DNA from: Portunus trituberculatus
Lineage: Eukaryota; Arthropoda; Malacostraca; Decapoda; Portunidae
Assembly (NCBI RefSeq): GCF_017591435.1
Contig: NC_059278.1
Coordinates: 19,441,489 to 19,505,488 of the forward strand
Direction of reading: 5' to 3'
DNA: 64,000 nt
Positions within the stretch are counted from its first letter, which is position 1. Each line of letters opens with the position of its first letter. Both the position numbers and the translations under genes were made by a program. Positions 1 through 20,587 of this stretch are shown in pieces. The notes under the pieces are model-generated. The model searched no databases and had not been told where the DNA came from. It saw nothing but the letters and a program-made list of their open reading frames with translations.

Positions 1-1376
1 TCATTGTAGTAAGCACTATATGGATTAATATAATTCTTAGAATAAACGTACATACAACAAATAATTACATACAAGTTCCACATTTCCACATCCATAACTG
101 CAGTTGGAGTGCCAGAATGGAAGGCAGAAAACATGCCAAAATTATAACCATTAGAAAACATCACATTTTCTATATCCCTCTTCAGTGGCTCTTGGCTGGC
201 AGTGGTCAAACAACCTCTTCACACACTGTGGTGACTTGATGCTGCTGCTTCTCCATACTAGTGTATTAAGCCCCGTAGTAACCACCAAGTAGGCTAACAA
301 ACTTATTTTGTTCACCCTTGATGAAACTTTTGAAATATATTCATGTGCAAGACCATATGCTGGCTTATGTGCAAAGATATGTTCAAAACTGTTCTCTTTA
401 AAAATATTCAATGTTCTATTATGAACCAAATAAAAACTAACACACAGAACCAATATCTTCCTGACATGTGGCATCCCTCTTGACTTTCTAGTCCAGCACA
501 TTGATATCATTTTATCCCCATTTAACTACGAGCTTTACAACGATAATTTAATCACCAAGTTAATATTCAGGTCTTAAGAGTCCAACATATTAATATAAAG
601 TAGTTACAAATTTAACCAAGATAGGATGAGAAATATGGCAATGACAAACTACCGGGGAAAAGGATCACTACTCGCCTTCCCTCGAGGTGGAGGAGGAGCA
701 CCACATGGCTGGAGGCTGCTGGTTCCCGTCTTTTTATTACTACTGAAGAACAATGGGGAAATTGGGATTCCCTAATGGCTGAACACTGGCATTAGTCACA
801 GAGATGGTCATGTCAGATGTCTACCAAATTATTCAACAAAGGTGATCTTTATTGCATTCCTAAGAAGTGGTTTACAAAGTAAAGTAATGGAATTCTATGA
901 GAAAAATACATAATATGAATTAGTAATACAAATACTTCAATATTCACACTGGATTTCTCAAAGGCCGTATAAAATTAAGTATAAAATCTTAATGACAGTC
1001 CTATTGACCAGTTATCTACATTTCCTGACACTAAGCATCACTTGAGTTATTAATTTCACCCTCTGATGAGAAATAAAACCTGATTGGTAAGTCCGAGACC
1101 TTCAAGAAGCAACAGATAATTTTGTTATCACATAAGTGATGAAAAAATAATACAAATAAATATTTATAAAAAATAATTGCATAAATCAGATCTTTCATGC
1201 ATCAAAACTTGGCATGAATAACAAGTACAAGTGATTTCTAAGCTCTGTGACAGAGAACCTCACCTGTGACATCCCTACAGGGGGCAACAGCCACCCTCCT
1301 GTCAATATAAAACATTTTATGTATATTTTGTTAATTTGCACTGGAATTTGAAGGGAAAAGACAAAGACAAACCTCA
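1..1376 (-). other. 3' flank / probable 3' UTR of the BTB-BEN gene
   Basis: No convincing coding region. The sequence is AT-rich and lies directly downstream (minus strand) of the BTB-BEN stop codon. On the minus strand AATAAA occurs at 848-853 and at 733-738, so a 3' UTR of about 0.5-0.65 kb is plausible. A minus-strand reading frame at 151-510 has no recognisable domain and I treat it as chance. Confidence 0.4.
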
Positions 1377-4087
1377 CTACATGTGCAGACTGGGCTCCAT
1401 GGATTCTGAGGTGGGTAAGGTGGCGTGTGGATACGTGTAGGACAGCGCTGCAGGATGGGGCGTGGCCTGGCTCATCTCTAGCCGGCGCAGGTAAGTGGGA
1501 TCTGCGGCTGCCATGTGGTGGGGGAGGTATGCCTGGCTGACGTGCGGCGGCATCACTGTGGGATACGAGTACTCCTGCGGGAGGTACTGGGAGGCAGCGG
1601 GCAGCTCGGCTTTCACCAGGTTCTCATGACAGAGTTTAAATGTCTTATCTGCACCAGTAGCCGGGGAGGAGGAGGAGGAAGGGAGGCTGGGTGTGGCTAC
1701 TGGAGTAGGAGTAGCTGAGTTAGAAGGCTGACCCTGATCACCGGGCCTCACAGCTTTGTCCAGTCTGCTGAAATAAGAAGTGTCCCCGTCTCTTTTGCCA
1801 TCCTTGTCCTGCTGCTGGCTCTGACCAGAGGCATAGGTTGGTCTTCTTGAGTCTTTGGAGGGCGCCTTCTCTACGGTAACATTTGGTGTCACCATTGGGG
1901 GCCCTTTGTCCTTCTCGCGGTCTGCTGACTTCTCAATAGACACCAGGGCCCGCGGAGACTCTGCAAACCTGCTGCGCCTTCTCTGCACTGGATTCCGCTT
2001 CGGCAAAATACCCCCAAATTTTTCCTGACTACGGTATATGCGGGATTCTGTGTTGAGCTTGCGCCGGATTGCATTCCTTACTTGTTTTTCATCTATGGCG
2101 GGAAAGTTCCGTATTGCATCATCTGTAAGACAAGTGAGATTAGTCCACAGAGGTTCTGATCTGACAGATTCTCCACAGATTTAAAATAACAGTCACATCA
2201 CTCTTGTATTCTGAACTGACATTATTTCAAATGGCATACAACAAAGAAGTCAATAGTGAAGTTTCTAGCATATACCAAATTCAAGTTACTAACAACATCA
2301 TATTATTCAAATGTACAAGATGCTTTAGCAATATGAAATATAGAGCACAAATGAATCATAAGAAATGCACACAAGATCAAGGTTTGATAATGAAGCATGA
2401 CTAGGATAAATAGAGCCACAAAGGAGAGACAGAAGAGTGAGGGTGAGAGCCAAGCACACCCCCATCACTAGCTGGGAGAAGTCTTACGTGTGATGACTCT
2501 GATGATGCAGGGGTCGAGCTGGTTCTTGTTGGAGGGTCCTTTGTCTTTGTTGGCAAAACATTCCCCCCCCGTGAGGGAGGAGGAGGCCAACACTTCCACC
2601 GGAAAAAAGTACCGAAGGAGGTCGTTGATGTAGCGATTGGCATTGGTGCGACGAAACTTAAAATAATCACTGGCAGGTATGGTTACTCCGCCTCCCAAGT
2701 CCAGCTGGATGGGAGGAAATAAGGCTATTTTACTCTGGTGGGATTAATGATAATGATTCTGGCACCACATATCACATTCCTTACAAATCTGTGCCTTAAG
2801 TCATAGTTTACAAAATCCACAACTCAAAAATATACTGGGAAAACTCAATAATGCACTGACCATGTCTTCTGAAACTCTGGGCAAGTCAGGTATTGGTGCC
2901 GGGACATCATTCGTACAGTCATCGGACATTATTGACGTTATCTTGGGCTTCTTTGGGGTGGTGGTGGTGGCAGGGGTGGAGGTAGTGCTTGCGTGAAGAG
3001 GTTGATCATCAAGTTCGCCATCTGAGAAGTTAACCAGTGAAGTTTCCGAGTGGTCCATGTCGTAGGGTCGTTTCCGCTCCGGGCTCACCATGACGTTGGG
3101 CTCTAGGGCTCCTGACACCACGGAGCGGTCTGAGGTGGGTATTCCTCCGTTCTCTGCAGCCTCTCGGGCAAACATTCCAAGGCCTCGGATCTGTCAGCAG
3201 GGCAGGCAAATGATACACAGACATCTATACAATAAAAAAACATATTCCAAGCTATATTTAATCCATTTTAAATAAAACTGAAGATGAGTTAAAAAGTGAG
3301 AAAAAATAATTAATGCCAGCTAAGATGAATAAAATGCTAAGAGCTAAGGCTGACTTCACAGAGCTTGAGACAAAGAGCCACTGAGTGTACCAGCCACCAC
3401 ACTCTCTACAGAACAATATTTTAAAACAGAAGAGCTAATGTCATACCTGCAGGCCTTCAGCAGTCTTGAGCAGACCAGTCAGGGACTCCTGGGGGATGTG
3501 GACAACACCTCGGTACATGAAGTCCAGCAGCGCCTCCATGTCTTCACTCTTGACATCCTTCATATACACTGCAGGAACATTACCAAAACACAATGAAGTT
3601 ATGCACCACATAATTAATTCTAATCTGAATGTGTAGTAATTATGAGGCAGGTATTATCAACTAATTCTCACCTCTACTTTGAATTGATGATAAACAACAC
3701 ATTTCCAAGCATTCCTGAATAAATCTTGATTAGTACAGCATGCTAACTCACCAATAGGGTGCTTGCAGGGATTTGTAGTGAACATCTCCTTGAAGTATTC
3801 ACTACACATCGACAGAACAAACTTATGGGCAGGGAACAGCTTGCCATCACAAGCCAGCGTGGCGTCTATGAGGGATTCCTGCCGTGAGGATATGTGGGGT
3901 CAAATAATTATATATCTCCCTTAGACACTTTATCAACCCAGTGTCTAAATCAAGTATACATACATCAGATAATGATTTACCACAGTATCTGCAACTTGAC
4001 CAATCACACAAAACTTACCTCCTCTCGTAATGAGAAGAGAAGCTGTGATAAGGTGGTGAGGTGGTTATTCCACCTCAAGGCTATCAT
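1377..4087 (-). CDS. BTB-BEN domain transcriptional regulator (NAC1-like)
   Basis: Six coding exons on the minus strand: 4087-4019, 3878-3752, 3568-3447, 3190-2861, 2704-2488 and 2122-1377. Phases agree at every junction and give 1,611 nt, 536 aa. Residues 1-115 are a BTB/POZ domain: it opens with LRWNNH, then the DATLACDGKLFPAHK strand/helix, SEYFKEMF and DFMYRGVVHIP. Residues about 235-318 are a BEN domain (DLLRYFFPVEVLASSSLTGG ... VRNAIRRKLNTESRIY). Known family biology: BTB mediates dimerisation and co-repressor contact, and BEN binds DNA or protein; the pair occurs in nuclear NACC1-type repressors. The linker and C-terminus (SQ/P/S-rich, ending ESMEPSLHM) look disordered. ATG 4087 is the first Met in the BTB frame; the same frame stays open back to the splice acceptor at 4107, so an upstream exon could extend the protein. 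The CpG-rich 5' region lies about 1.7 kb upstream. Confidence 0.9.
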
Positions 4088-4289
4088 CTCCTCATCCGAA
4101 TTCGTCCTGAAAAAAGTTAAGGACTTAACTAAAGCTTCCTGTATATAGTGAAAGTAGATAAAAGACAAACCAAGAATGGCAGGTGCAGAAGAGGGGAATA
4201 TACCAGACACTACCACCTCTATCATGTGTTCAGCATGCAATGACAGGTTATCACACAGAAGCAAATCAATCATTCCATGGAGAAATAGA

Positions 4290-4965
4290 GTAATCCTTCT
4301 CAGGTCCCTTAATTAGCAGTCAAAATGCAAGAGGCACCTCCACTTTGGGAGATCCTGAGGAGGGATGGGATAGGACAAGATACAGATACAAGGATGTGAT
4401 CAGAGGAGCCCAACAGAGAAGACATAGTGACATCATAAGCAGAACGATTAGAAAGAGGTTATGAAAAGGTCAAGAATGTTGGGCATATCTCCATGAGTCA
4501 GGAATAAAAGTAGGATGTTAAATCAGTTGTTGTGGGTTGAGGAGGATTGCAAAGTTAAAGGCTAGTATACCAAGATGGTGAGCAAAGTGGAAGGAAAGCC
4601 AAAGTTACTGATGAACATTGAAATCTCTAAGAAAGGAGGTACATATCTGCAAAAGGAAGGTTAGGATTCAGAAGATTCAAGAACATGAGGAAGAGATGGA
4701 GTTAGGTCATTGCATACATAAATGCAACATCCAACATTGGATTGAAGATGAGGATACAGAAAGTAGGAGAGAAAAAGAGAAGGGGCTACTGACAGGTGCC
4801 TCACACATCTGCATTTTGGTGAGGAAAAGATGATGAAGTTAAGTAGAAGAGAGGTGATGTTCCACAGATGTGAAATTAGATCTAAGGCCGTGAATGTTGC
4901 AGAAATTGATGAAGGGAAGACTCTTAAGAACAATATTAGAGGAGCAGTCCAACCTGGGCACATTT
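4290..4965 (-). mobile_element. LINE endonuclease (EEP) remnant, Jockey-like
   Basis: Read on the minus strand in shifting frames, this stretch shows the hallmarks of a non-LTR endonuclease: a FSSPKCRCVRHL-type block, then GCCIYVCNDLTPSLPH, an ESSES block and a DFNVHQ-stop-LWLS block (canonical DFNVHHQLWLS). A further segment resembles the SSDH...ISVSCPIP region. Several stops and frameshifts make it dead. It sits upstream of the BTB-BEN coding exons, probably in the intron before the first coding exon, and matches the fragment at 7330-7730. Confidence 0.6.
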
Positions 4966-5739
4966 ATGATCTACCCAGCCAGGCACTCTAAGGCTAGTGT
5001 AAAGAGTTGCCATAAAATTTTGATTTATTTGAGAAAGGTATGCGTGTGTTAAGTGCATGCTAAGTTGTGAAGGAAGACAGTTGTCCTCAGGGGGCAGGCT
5101 GTGACTGTCTCCTTGTGGTGTTGTAAAACAAAGAAAAATGTTCCGTGAGGTCACAGCTTGATTATTTACAAATTCCCAGCACTCTTGATCCAGTGTTTAA
5201 GATCTCATTAAGGGTAATTATCATTTCAGCAGATGTCCACTGCCTCTTCCTGGGAAGTGACACTAGCACATTATATCATTTAGCAATCCTCAATGTATCT
5301 TTGGGTAGGCCAGCACGCTACAGTCTTGGCAACTCAAATACTATCCAATGGCAAGTCAATGTCAATATTATACAAACACAAATCTTGTCATGTACATTTT
5401 TCTTATTTCAAGCACTAAGTGAAATTGAAAATTATTAAAAAAATTTTTAAATATTTCTTTTGGGTGTATAAATCCTTCCACACAGCTAGGAAACTTGTGT
5501 ACAATTTGGTAAGTGTACTATGAAAAAAAATATATAAAATATTAAAGATATTTCAAATTTAAAACCAAGCTGTACTTAAACAGACTATAATCAGGGAGGA
5601 ACAATCTCATTTTTTGTATAATCAAACCCAGTCCAAACCTTTGGACAAGCAGTGCCTAGACTGTCATCATCAATCTCCTTATTTGAAGCTGCACTCTGTA
5701 CTTCCCCCCCACATGACACATTCACGAGGCAAGGAAACA

Positions 5740-6380
5740 AATTTGACGCCACGTCCTGCCTTAGCCAGGGGCTGCAACATCCCCGCCATGGGGCTGCCCT
5801 TGTGACAGCCACTGCTGGGGTCAGCCTGGGCCGAGCCACATCACCTGCCCGCCCACCACCACTACACACTCCCCAGCTACCATCCTGCACGGAGTCCTCC
5901 CACACCCCTGCCTCGCGGCTCCATTCATTAAGGGCACAAGAGATTCATATTGGATAAATATTGCATTAAACTGGCGAGCGCCATGACGCCGCCAGGGACG
6001 GGAGTGGTCGGGGCGCCAAGACGTGTGTTCTTCACCCCGCCGCCATCAACGCCGCCCTTTACACTCACATGGTTGCCTTCTTGTTCTCTGCCAGCTTGCA
6101 GACCCTCAAACTAAGGCGTCAGAGGCCTACAACGAAGGATCCAGCACAAAGATGAACGAGGTGCTGCGCTCCTGGGTTCCTCCACCAATATGTAAACAAA
6201 TGCCGGGGTGTGCAGGGCTGCCATTGGGCCATTGTGCGCAGGGTCCCTCCCCGCCAGCCAGTCACAACCCGCCCGCCGCACCGCCGCCTTCTTATTGGCC
6301 TGCTGTCACCGAGCGCCCCGGGAAGTGTGGCAGTGACGGGGAGGACTAGGGGAGGAGGGGATCACGGGGGGATCTTTACA
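5740..6380. promoter_or_regulatory. GC/CpG-rich core of a divergent promoter region
   Basis: Unlike its AT-rich surroundings, this stretch is rich in CpG and GC. It lies between the minus-strand BTB-BEN gene and the plus-strand CXC gene. Both first coding exons begin with a splice acceptor (4107-4109 minus, 7841-7843 plus), so each gene needs a 5' exon, and this is the best place for both. No clear TATA box or start site could be assigned. Inference from composition and layout only. Confidence 0.4.
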
Positions 6381-7329
6381 CCTTATGGCAAATTGTACTA
6401 ATATGTAAATCACCCATGGTCACTTTAATGGCGCTGCACTTATGGGAAATGTTACTTTAAGGACGAAATATCTACTGTCGGGGCTTTCCTGCGGTATATC
6501 TGCGTTCGAGTGAGGGCGAAGTTGATATTTTATAGCAATGTGTGTGATGTGTGCATTGTCTTGCTTGTTTGGGGATGAGATTCTTTGTATTGATTTTCTT
6601 CTTTCATGTGATCATAGCACGTCAAAAACTCATTACATCAAATAGATTATTCTTTTTTTTCCTTATACCTATCTATTAAACACACACACGTACACACACA
6701 CAAGGAATGAATACATTACTCAAAATAAATGTATTAACTGACTTTAATATAATAGGAGATATATATCAAGAAAGGTATATATATATATATAAATGTATAT
6801 ATAAGAATCTTGGCGGCCATGAGACCAAACCAAATTCCCGAAACTTTCCCTGATGTTTCGGAGACACTAGACCGGAGCCTCGCGCGCGTCTTGGGGCAAA
6901 TCTCGTGTTATTTGGCGTAAATGACGTGGATCAAGCTCTAATTAGTAAGTAATCCTCACTTTACAGGGGCAGTGATATCCCTGCCTGCATTAATGGTGGA
7001 TAGAATGAAGAGAGAGGTGGAAGCGAGCGAGCAGAATAGAAAGAAAGGCCATGCTGGTCACTTTGAGGTTACCCAATTGGGAGGAAATAATGTTATAGGC
7101 TGTAGGTTTACTTCCAAACTACCTTTACTACTTGGCCCTACAACTGAACATATGAGTGGTGACACGAATTAGAGACATGTGTAAAAGTAAACGGAAGACA
7201 ACAGGAGGAGGGCCAAAAGTGTGTCGGTGACAGCAGTCTGATATAGTTTGCTAATATTTGTGGTACACTGACAGACTAGTTTAGGCTTGCTTTCAAATGT
7301 GTATCATTGCCTCTCTGTTGTCACCTTAT

Positions 7330-7730
7330 GGTAACATAAAAATGTACTTAATTTTCTTTTCCTCACCGAAACACATGTGTCTGAGGCAACTGACAGTAAT
7401 CCCTTTTTCTGTTCCCTCCTTCTTTCATTCCAAAGCTGGATGTTGCGTGTATATGCACAATAACTTGACTTGCTCTTGTGTCTACCCTCTTGAATCATAC
7501 GAGTTTTCCATTTTTTGGCTACAACTTCAGAGTCACTTTCTAACAATTTATCTGTGCTGCCTATCTCTCCATCTAACTCCTCTGACTATAAGAAATTATT
7601 TAATTATTTAACTTAAAGAATAGAGCACTTTTTTTCTATCTTTTCGCGGAGATCTTCATCCTTTAATATTTCAATGTTCACCACTAGCTTTGGCTTTCCT
7701 CTCCATTCACTGACCATTGTGGTGGGTCAT
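7330..7730 (+). mobile_element. LINE endonuclease remnant, Jockey-like
   Basis: Plus-strand copy of the same element as at 4290-4965: FSSPKHMCLRQL, then AGCCVYMHNNLTCSC, an ESYEFSIFWLQLQSH block, and DNA near 7665-7705 that reads in shifted frames as an FNVHH-stop-LWLSSPF block. It is broken by stops and frameshifts and ends about 110 bp before the splice acceptor of the first coding exon of the CXC gene. Confidence 0.6.
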
Positions 7731-7852
7731 GAATCCATGATAAAGAATGACTTCACCACACAGATCACAATAATATCTCTATCCAATGCCAGATGAAATG
7801 GAGCACAAGAGCATATACAATATTTCAATCCTTCTCTCTGTAGGTGCAGAGG

Positions 7853-16356
<8,504 letters not shown>

Positions 16357-17049
16357 GTAAATTTTTTGTTTGTTTCCTGAAATAGTTCTACAGATTAACA
16401 TGTTTACTTTGGTTTTCTTACAAGAAAGTTTTTTTTATGTAGTTTATTTAAAACTAATCATCCTTGATACACATATATATGAACATATGTGGGCAAGAAT
16501 GTAATAACTTGAGGATGAAGTACTGATTGCCAGTACAGAGATGTGAAACTGTTGAGTGAACTGTGGATAGGCAGTGTCAACAACCTTCACCACAGTATTA
16601 CTTGTCTGTTTAGTGAAGGTCATGTAATGAATCTATTTCTTGTTGATAAGCTAGTGAAACTTGCTTTCCCTCTTAATTTCATGTGATTTTGCAAGGACAC
16701 TTTCAGTCATTGTGGTGATAAGACTGTAGAAGTGTTTCTTTCCTTATCACTACAAACTATATATATAACATAATTAATTTGTTTCGTGGAATTGGTAAGC
16801 ACATACTGAATGGATGCATGAATTCTGTAGTCATTAGCTGTAATTCATTCCAACTACCTTCTTGTTTGAGTAAAAAGTAAGCATGTCTTGACTCTTTGTT
16901 GTCTTCTTGGCCCACCAAAAGGTTATCTAGGAAACAGACACGTGGGAATGACACAGGTGACGATCATGCTGTGGTAAAACCCAAGCCTGGTAGAAGAAAT
17001 GCATAGCAAGTAGTGAATTGTGTGGTAGTGTACAAGTGTCAGTCCTTTA

Positions 17050-17050
<1 letters not shown>

Positions 17051-17120
<70 letters not shown>
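17051..17120 (+). repeat. (AC)n microsatellite
   Basis: Uninterrupted AC array. Further AC arrays lie at 17171-17213 and 17341-17416; the latter directly continues the end of a SINE copy. Confidence 0.9.
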
Positions 17121-17124
<4 letters not shown>

Positions 17125-17167
17125 AACAAAATAATTGGAGAAGTATTGAACTTATTGAGGAACATAA

Positions 17168-17214
<47 letters not shown>

Positions 17215-17237
17215 CCCTGGAAAACAGAAGAGAAAGG

Positions 17238-17335
17238 GGAGACCTATCCCAAGATTGGAAATAATGAGCTCTGAGCTCGTTCCGTAGGGTAACGTCTGGC
17301 TGTCTCGTCAGAGACTGCAGCAGATCAAACAGTGA

Positions 17336-17340
<5 letters not shown>
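17238..17340 (+). mobile_element. SINE family B, 5'-truncated copy
   Basis: Right end of a tRNA-derived SINE: CCAAGATTGGAAATAATGAG, the GAGCTCTGAGCTCG-type palindromic block, CTGGCTGTCTCGTCAGAGAC and CAGCAGATCAAACAGTGAAT, then straight into an AC array. The same block recurs at 17560-17656 and, inverted, at 33419 and 39386. Confidence 0.75.
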
Positions 17341-17416
<76 letters not shown>

Positions 17417-17418
<2 letters not shown>

Positions 17419-17656
17419 CACGATTCCCGGCCGGGTGGAGATATTTGGGGGTGTCTCCTTTCACGTGTAGCCCCTGTTCACCTAGCAGTGAGTAGGTACG
17501 GGATGTAAATTGAGGAGTTGTGACCTTGTTGTCCCGGTGTGTGGTGTGTGCCTGGTCTCAGGCCTATCCGAAGATCGGAAATAATGAGCTCTGAGCTCGT
17601 TCCGTAAGGTAACATCTGGCTGTCTCGTCAGAGACTGCAGCAGATCAAACAGTGAA
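17417..17656 (+). mobile_element. SINE family B, copy missing its tRNA head
   Basis: Begins inside the tRNA T-arm region (ATTCCCGGCCGGG), then the shared body CCTGTTCACCTAGCAGT ... GTACGGGATGTAA and the family B right end. It runs into a short AC tail and then, at 17669, directly into a family A copy in the same orientation. Confidence 0.8.
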
Positions 17657-17668
17657 ACACACACACAC

Positions 17669-17946
17669 CGCGTAGTGTAGTGGTTAGCACGCTCGATTCA
17701 CAATCGAAAGGGCCGGGTTCGAGTCCCGGGGCGGCAAGGCAAATGGGCAAGCCTCTTAATGTGTGGCCCTGTTCACCTAGCAGTAAATAGGTACGGGATG
17801 TAACTCGAGGGGTTGTGGCCTTGCTTTCCCGGTGTGTGGAGTGTGTTGTGGTCTCGGTCCTACCCGAAGATCGGTCTATGAGCTCTGAGCTCGCTCCGTA
17901 ATGGGGAAGACTGGCTGGGTGACCAGCAGACGACCGAGGTGAACTA
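17669..17946 (+). mobile_element. tRNA-derived SINE family A, full-length
   Basis: The tRNA-like head has A-box TAGTGTAGTGGTTAGCACG, an anticodon stem-loop with TTCACAA (anticodon CAC, Val-like) and B-box GGGTTCGAGTCCC. The body shares CCTGTTCACCTAGCAGTAAA with family B; the right end is family-specific (CCAGCAGACGACCGAGGTGA), with an AC tail. It is a retroposon rather than a functional tRNA because the acceptor stem does not close and the transcript continues into the body. Confidence 0.85.
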
Positions 17947-18380
17947 CACACACACATACACACACACACACACAGAAAATAGGAAAAAACAGATCTATAG
18001 TTTTCTCAGGCTTCTACCTGGTGAGAGTCTTTCCAGTAGTAGATAGACAGTTTTAACCACAATATCATATAACTGTTGAGAGAAGAGAATTCTCTTAAGA
18101 TATGGGCAGGGATTGGACAGAAAAAGAGTCTTTGTTTTTGTTTATTTATTTGTCTATTTATTTACTCACTATTTGTTATCTATTTGTGTGTGCAGAATTT
18201 GTAAACATTATTCATGGAAGTGTGGGAGCCCAATCTGTAGACTTTGGGTGACTCCAGTAACTACTATACTCAGAAGAGGAGGGGAGGGGAGGAGGTGGTG
18301 AAGAGTGATGAATGATGGTACTTTGGATGCCTCTGACAACCATTGAAGAAAACTATTAAGACTTTTTCAAAAGAGTAGAC

Positions 18381-18671
18381 CAGGGTTTCTCAACATTATC
18401 CTCATTAAGAACCCCCTGATCTTATAAGACCATCTACCTGAACTCCCTATAATCTGCCATTGAACAGAATGTTTATTTAGTGACTGACAAACCCAATATG
18501 CAATGATGCCGCAAAGGATATTATTTGATCAACCATCTACCTAAGTACCACTAGAATGTTAATTTAGTAACTGGCACGACCTCAATATGTAATAATACAC
18601 AAAGAATATGATTAGATCAGCCATCTAATTACCACTGGAAATCTTGTGAACCCCAGGTTGAGAACCCCTTG
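18381..18671. mobile_element. hAT-like MITE
   Basis: About 290 bp bounded by short terminal inverted repeats: CAGGGTTTCTCAAC on the left, and GTTGAGAACCCCTTG on the right, which is the inverse of CAAGGGGTTCTCAAC. Flanks GAGTAGAC (18373-18380) and CTCTAGAC (18672-18679) look like an imperfect 8-bp duplication, as hAT elements make. No coding capacity. Confidence 0.6.
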
Positions 18672-18779
18672 CTCTAGACCTATTGGCTTTTTACTATCAT
18701 GTGTCCCTTCAGTTTATATTTTCTGCCTCTCAGCTGCCTTTTGTATTGATATTGTTATTATAATTATTATCTTTATTAC

Positions 18780-18965
18780 ACACACACATACACACTCCTC
18801 AGTTCAGCTGGTAGCAGTCACCATACCACACCGCATGACCACCACCACCACTATTGCCACACCACACCATCACCTTCACATACCATACCACACCACACCA
18901 CCACCACCACCACTGCCACACCACACCATAACATACCACACAACACCACACCAGACCACCACACT
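18780..18965 (+). repeat. CACCA/ACCACA-rich low-complexity block
   Basis: Degenerate tandem repeats of ACCACC/ACACCAC. Frames through it are low-complexity and not credible genes. Confidence 0.6.
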
Positions 18966-20427
18966 TGGTATTCTGAGCATCCAATTCCAAACCCTTCCCA
19001 TCCCACTCCCACACTAGCTGTGGCACCCCACACCCACACCCTCTCCACCAATCACCATCCCACTCCCACTCCTTCCCTCACCCTCTCCACCAATCACCGT
19101 CCCGCCCTAGGCCCGCTCCTGCTCTGTCCCACACCAGCCCAGCTCCAGCCCGCTAGGCCCTGCTACCTGTCGCTGCTACAGAAGCAACTATTTAAACTTA
19201 TTTTCTCAGGTTTTACATGTGTTTGTAGGTGCTTTTGGGACTCTGGTTGTAGGAGGACGTGGAGAAGGAGGAGGTGGAAGGGATAGGTGGAGTGTGAGTG
19301 TAAGGAAGGGGGAGACGAAGGAGTCACTTACCAAACGTGTAAAAAAAAAAAACATCTCGGCTTAAGGGTAAGAATATTTCTCATTTATTAGTGGAATTGG
19401 CATTATTTTGACATCTGATTTGTTATTAGCAAAGTAAAACAAGTTTTAAACCGCAATAGAATCGAATCTAGCTGTGTTTTTGTTTATCGAAAAAATAACA
19501 TTAAAGTCACTCCACAGAATAAAACTTTTTTTAATCAACACGCCTAGGATTGTTTTGTTGTTTAATATAACACTTACAAAATATGAAAAACATGACCCAA
19601 GTGATAATATTCCATAAAATTTAGTCTACCTATTCGTAATTTTAAATTCAAAAATTTTAACGGTACTAGAATAGAAAACAAAAATCTTTATACGACGAGG
19701 AATCTGCGTTTTCTTTATGTAGTTGGAAAGCGAAAATTTTTCGTGTTCAGAAAATGTAACATGATATGGTATGGACGTGCTTTCCTTCTCGACATTACGA
19801 TGTGTTTGTGACCTCGTTAGTTTGAATACGCACCGTTGGTTGGACATCGTTTTGTAAACAATCGACCCGGTAACGTTTTTATATTTTGGTTATTAGTCAA
19901 AGTATTTGTTGCGTCTAAAACTGTGGTGCATTTCAGGCTGGGTGCCTTTTTTCTTCTCGCGATTTTTAAAATGAATTACGTACGTAAATATTGAGCCACA
20001 GGAGCACCTCAGCTGTGCCTTCCCCCCAGGTCAGTCCACCAATGTTTGCCTGCACTCTCTTTGTATTTTCAGACCCAGAGAGTGAAGCAAACTCAGAATC
20101 AACCCCAAAATAGATAAATAGCCCATTGTTGTGTTAAATAAGGCGATGGTTATGTATATTCCCGTTCAGACCGCTCAGTGTCTACCATGACCCGGACCAA
20201 TACCCCGCCCCACCAACTCCCCTCCCTCCCCGTGTCGACTCATGAACATTTCCTTCAATTCTCAGTGTTTCATGCTATTGCACGCCTGAAATGCATTAGT
20301 ATAGTGATAAGAGGAAGAAAATTAATGAAGATTGAAAGTGTGTGAGGGAGTGTGATTATAGTAGTAGTAGTAGTAGTAGTAGTAGTAGGAGCAGCAGCAG
20401 CAACAGCAGCAGTGCTATATAGTATCA

Positions 20428-20430
<3 letters not shown>

Positions 20431-20481
<51 letters not shown>

Positions 20482-20523
20482 CGTGGTGTCTTCTGCGGAG
20501 CGGGCTGCTCAAGTACGTAGGAT

Positions 20524-20584
<61 letters not shown>
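20431..20584 (+). repeat. (GT)n and (TC)n arrays
   Basis: GT array about 20431-20472 passing into GC alternation, then TC array 20526-20584, separated by unique sequence. Confidence 0.85.

Positions 20585-20587
<3 letters not shown>

Noticed and set aside
151..510. Minus-strand frame of 119 residues
   Set aside because: AT-rich, no domain, lies beyond the likely poly(A) site of the BTB-BEN gene.
17669..17745. Functional tRNA-Val gene
   Set aside because: Only the tRNA-like head of a SINE: the acceptor stem does not close, the copy continues into the SINE body, and similar heads occur elsewhere in the window.
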